A DNA stretch of 5,846 bases. Source: JAVBQJ01 sp045585875 (GTDB taxonomy: Bacteria; Verrucomicrobiota; Lentisphaeria; Victivallales; Victivallaceae). The translations under genes were made by a program, and so were the position numbers. The notes below the pieces were generated by a model. That model had not been told where the DNA came from and searched no databases. It saw only the letters and a program-made list of their open reading frames with translations. Location of the stretch: contig JAZMZH010000188.1 of NCBI GenBank assembly GCA_045585875.1, forward strand, positions 1 through 5,846, read 5' to 3'. Of this stretch, positions 3,202 to 5,846 are shown piece by piece. The number at the start of each line of letters is the position of its first letter. The first letter of the stretch is position 1.

Positions 3202-5846
3202 TCACTTGCCGGATTCGGCGGCGATGGCCGCCTGCGCCGCGGCCAGCCTGGCCAGAGGCACCCGGAAGGGACTGCAGGAAACGTAGTTCAAGCCGATCTT
3301 GCAGCAAAACGCGACCGACTGGGGATCGCCGCCGTGTTCGCCGCAGATGCCGAGCTTGATGTTCTTGCGGACCGAACGGCCCTTTTCCGCCGCGATCCGC
3401 ACCAGTTCGCCGACGCCGTCGCGGTCGAGCACCTGGAAGGGATCGTATTCGTAAATGCCCCGGCGCACATATTCGCCGAGGAATTTCCCGGCGTCGTCCC
3501 GGGAGAAACCGCATCCCATCTGGGTGAGGTCGTTGGTGCCGAAACTGAAGAATTCCGCCTCTTCGGCGATCTTGTCGGCGGTGACCGCGGCCCGGGGCAC
3601 TTCGATCATGGTGCCGATCTTGATGTTGAGCTTGACGGACTTCTCCGCCTCCACCTGGGCGATCACCCCGGTGATGATCTTTTTCTGGATGGCCAGTTCC
3701 TTGACATTGCCCACCAGAGGCACCATGATCTCGGCCTTGGAGCCGGCGACTTCGGCGGCCGCTTCGGCGATGGCGCGGGTCTGCATGGCGGTCACTTCGG
3801 GATAGGTGATGCCCAGACGGCATCCCCGGTGTCCCAGCATGGGATTGAATTCATGGAGGCTGTCCACCACCTTGGCGACCGCCGCCGGAGTGGTGTTGAG
3901 TTCCGTCGCCATTTCCTTGCGGCCCTTTTCGTCCTGGGGCAGGAACTCATGCAGCGGCGGGTCCAGCAGGCGCACGTTGCAGGGACGTCCGTCCAGAGCC
4001 GAAAACATGGCCTTGAAATCGGATTTCTGCAAGGGCATCAGGGCGTTGAGCGCCTTTTCGTACTGCTGGATCGCGGACTGATCCTTGACGATTTCCTTAA
4101 GCTCGTCAACGGTGTCCACCCCGTTGGCTTCCTTAAGCTTGCGGACGGTTTCCGCCACCAGGATCAGACGGCGGAACTCGATGATCCGGTCGCCGTCGAA
4201 GAACATGTGCTCGGTACGGCAGAGACCGATGCCCTCGGCTCCGAAACGCACCGCCACCTGGGTGTCCTTTGGCGTGTCGGCATTGGTCCGCACCTGGATG
4301 GTCCGGTATTTGTCCGCCAGAGCCATGATCTCGCCGAACGGTCCGGTCAGTTCCGGCTCCACCGTCGGGATGCGGCCTTCGTAAACCGCGCCCAGAGAAC
4401 CGTCCAGACTGATCCAGTCTCCGGCGTGAAGCACTTTATCGCCAAAGGCGATGGTCTTTTTGGCATAGTCGATGACCGCTTCGCCGCATCCGGCCACGCA
4501 GCACTTGCCCATGCCCCGCGCCACCACGGCGGCGTGACTGGTCATGCCGCCCCGGGCGGTGAGGATCCCCTCGGCGACATGCATGCCGGAGATGTCTTCC
4601 GGACTGGTTTCGATGCGGCAGAGGATGACCGACTGCCCGAGATTGCTGGCGCGCTCGGCCTCAAGAGCCGAAAAGACGATCTGGCCGGAAGCGGCTCCGG
4701 GACTGGCGGGGAGGCCCACCGAAAGACGCTTGTAGGTCTCGTGCTTCAGTTTCGGGAATACCGGGTGGAGCAGCTGATCCAGCTGATCGGGCTTCACCCG
4801 CATGACGGCGGTCTTTTCGTCGATGAGTTTTTCATTCAGCAGATCCACGGCGATGCGGACGGCGGCCTGCGCGGTGCGCTTGCCGTTGCGGGTCTGGAGC
4901 ATGAAGAGCTTGCCGTTTTCAATGGTGAACTCCAGGTCCTGCATGTCGCGGTAGTGGTTTTCCAGGGTGACGCGGATGGCGTCCAGCTCTTTGAAGCACT
5001 CGGGCATGGCCTCCTCGAGAGAGGGGAATTCTTTGGCCCGGCGCTCCTCCGGGATGCCCTGGGACTGGGCCCAGTTGCGGGATCCGGCCAGAGTGATCTG
5101 CTGCGGAGTGCGGATGCCGGCCACCACGTCCTCGCCCTGGGCGTTGATGAGAAATTCGCCGTAGAAGAATTCATGCTCGCCGGTGGAGGGGTCGCGGGTG
5201 AAGGCCACGCCGGTGGCGCTCCGGTTCCCGGAGTTTCCGAATACCATGGACTGCACGTTGACCGCGGTGCCCAGCAGGCCGCGGATGTCGTTGATGCGGC
5301 GGTAGTAGATGGCGCGGGGATTGTTCCAGCTGGAGAATACCGCCCGGATGCCCTGCCAGAGCTGGGTCTCGGGGGCGGTGGGAAATTCGTTGCCGGTGTG
5401 TTTCTTCACCAGTTTTTTGTACTGGGCGATCACGTTGCGCAGATCGTCGCTGGTGAGCTCGGTGTCGAGTTTCACCCGCTTTGTGGCCTTGACCGTGGCG
5501 AGGATCTCCTCGAAATCGTGATGGGGCACTCCCAGCACCACGTCGCCGTACATCTGGATGAAGCGGCGGTAGCTGTCGAGGGCGAAACGCTCATTGGAGG
5601 TGAGGCGGGCCAGGGTCTCGACGGTTTCGTCGTTGAGGCCGAGGTTCAGGATGATGTCCATCATGCCGGGCATGGAATCCGCGGCGCCGGAACGGACCGA
5701 CACCAGCAGGGGATTTTCGCCCCGTCCGAAGGTTTTGCCGGTGACTTTTTCCAGATTGGCCAAAGCGGTCTTCACCGGCGCGTCAAGTTTGGCGAAGAGC
5801 TCTTTTTCACCGATGTCGTAATATTCGGCGCAGGCTTCCGTCGTGA
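3202..5846 (-). CDS. ppdK: Pyruvate, phosphate dikinase, N-terminus beyond the window
   Basis: PPDK is a cytoplasmic enzyme that reversibly converts pyruvate, ATP and phosphate to PEP, AMP and PPi. In anaerobes it often works glycolytically with PPi or supplies PEP. The visible 880 residues run to the TGA at 3202-3204, and the frame is open to the right edge. By comparison with the Clostridium symbiosum enzyme about 40 N-terminal residues are missing, so the GTG at 5773-5775 is internal. Numbered from that GTG: the ATP-grasp domain includes NPLLVSVRSGA (21-31), GEDVVAGIRTP (214-224) and QTRNGKRT (294-301). The swivelling phosphohistidine domain has GGMTSHAAVVARG with catalytic His414 and the regulatory-type Thr412. 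The C-terminal PEP/pyruvate barrel has GLCRTEHMFF (Arg520), VRLLDPPLHEF (Arg602), GTMIEVPRAA (Glu725), FGTNDLTQ (Asn748, Asp749) and LGICGEHGGDP (Cys811). All expected catalytic residues in view are present. Two insertions relative to the clostridial enzyme lie near 228-258 and 541-566. No neighbour shares an operon within the window. Confidence 0.97.
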   Translation of the reverse strand, partial: TTEACAEYYDIGEKELFAKLDAPVKTALANLEKVTGKTFGRGENPLLVSVRSGAADSMPGMMDIILNLGLNDETVETLARLTSNERFALDSYRRFIQMYGDVVLGVPHHDFEEILATVKATKRVKLDTELTSDDLRNVIAQYKKLVKKHTGNEFPTAPETQLWQGIRAVFSSWNNPRAIYYRRINDIRGLLGTAVNVQSMVFGNSGNRSATGVAFTRDPSTGEHEFFYGEFLINAQGEDVVAGIRTPQQITLAGSRNWAQSQGIPEERRAKEFPSLEEAMPECFKELDAIRVTLENHYRDMQDLEFTIENGKLFMLQTRNGKRTAQAAVRIAVDLLNEKLIDEKTAVMRVKPDQLDQLLHPVFPKLKHETYKRLSVGLPASPGAASGQIVFSALEAERASNLGQSVILCRIETSPEDISGMHVAEGILTARGGMTSHAAVVARGMGKCCVAGCGEAVIDYAKKTIAFGDKVLHAGDWISLDGSLGAVYEGRIPTVEPELTGPFGEIMALADKYRTIQVRTNADTPKDTQVAVRFGAEGIGLCRTEHMFFDGDRIIEFRRLILVAETVRKLKEANGVDTVDELKEIVKDQSAIQQYEKALNALMPLQKSDFKAMFSALDGRPCNVRLLDPPLHEFLPQDEKGRKEMATELNTTPAAVAKVVDSLHEFNPMLGHRGCRLGITYPEVTAMQTRAIAEAAAEVAGSKAEIMVPLVGNVKELAIQKKIITGVIAQVEAEKSVKLNIKIGTMIEVPRAAVTADKIAEEAEFFSFGTNDLTQMGCGFSRDDAGKFLGEYVRRGIYEYDPFQVLDRDGVGELVRIAAEKGRSVRKNIKLGICGEHGGDPQSVAFCCKIGLNYVSCSPFRVPLARLAAAQAAIAAESGK

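Noticed and set aside
3083..3823. 246-residue frame on the minus strand overlapping the ppdK 3' end
   Set aside because: It is a shadow of ppdK in another frame, rich in Arg/Gly/His/Pro as expected for off-frame reading of GC-rich codons, and it runs through the ppdK terminator.

Overview
The window is GC-rich bacterial DNA whose genes have G/C-ended codons and largely ordinary chromosomal content. The combination of a DUF6259-type glycoside-hydrolase-like protein, an adjacent cupin/AraC regulator, a Bacteroidota/PVC-style pyruvate phosphate dikinase and intergenic REP-like repeats suggests a carbohydrate-degrading anaerobe of the PVC group, perhaps Lentisphaerota (Victivallales). That assignment is inferred from family distribution recalled from memory, not from a search.

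There are two converging transcription directions. On the + strand, bases 1-1401 are the 3' part of a DUF6259 protein whose start lies before the window. It is followed by a GC-rich stem (1409-1440), an AT-rich promoter region (about 1500-1570) and a complete AraC-family regulator (1601-2554). On the - strand, the window's right end holds nearly all of ppdK (3202-5846, N-terminus beyond the edge), closed by a strong intrinsic terminator (3108-3159). Next comes an independently promoted tRNA with anticodon CAT (2971-3046; promoter 3059-3086).

The 416-bp gap where the two directions meet (2555-2970) holds no believable gene. It is filled with short repeats: several hairpins, an array of five 18-bp units, two triplets of a 12-13-bp unit, and a separate CCGGAATCG family beside the tRNA 3' end. 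A hairpin module followed by a triplet of GGCGG(G)ACAAG-like units occurs twice, so this looks like a structured intergenic repeat element and not random low-complexity DNA.

Functionally, the AraC protein is the natural candidate to control the adjacent glycan-related gene or a wider glycan-use locus upstream. PPDK belongs to central PEP/pyruvate metabolism with PPi. The tRNA is housekeeping. Nothing here amounts to a recognisable defence system or mobile element. The repeat cluster is the least explained part.
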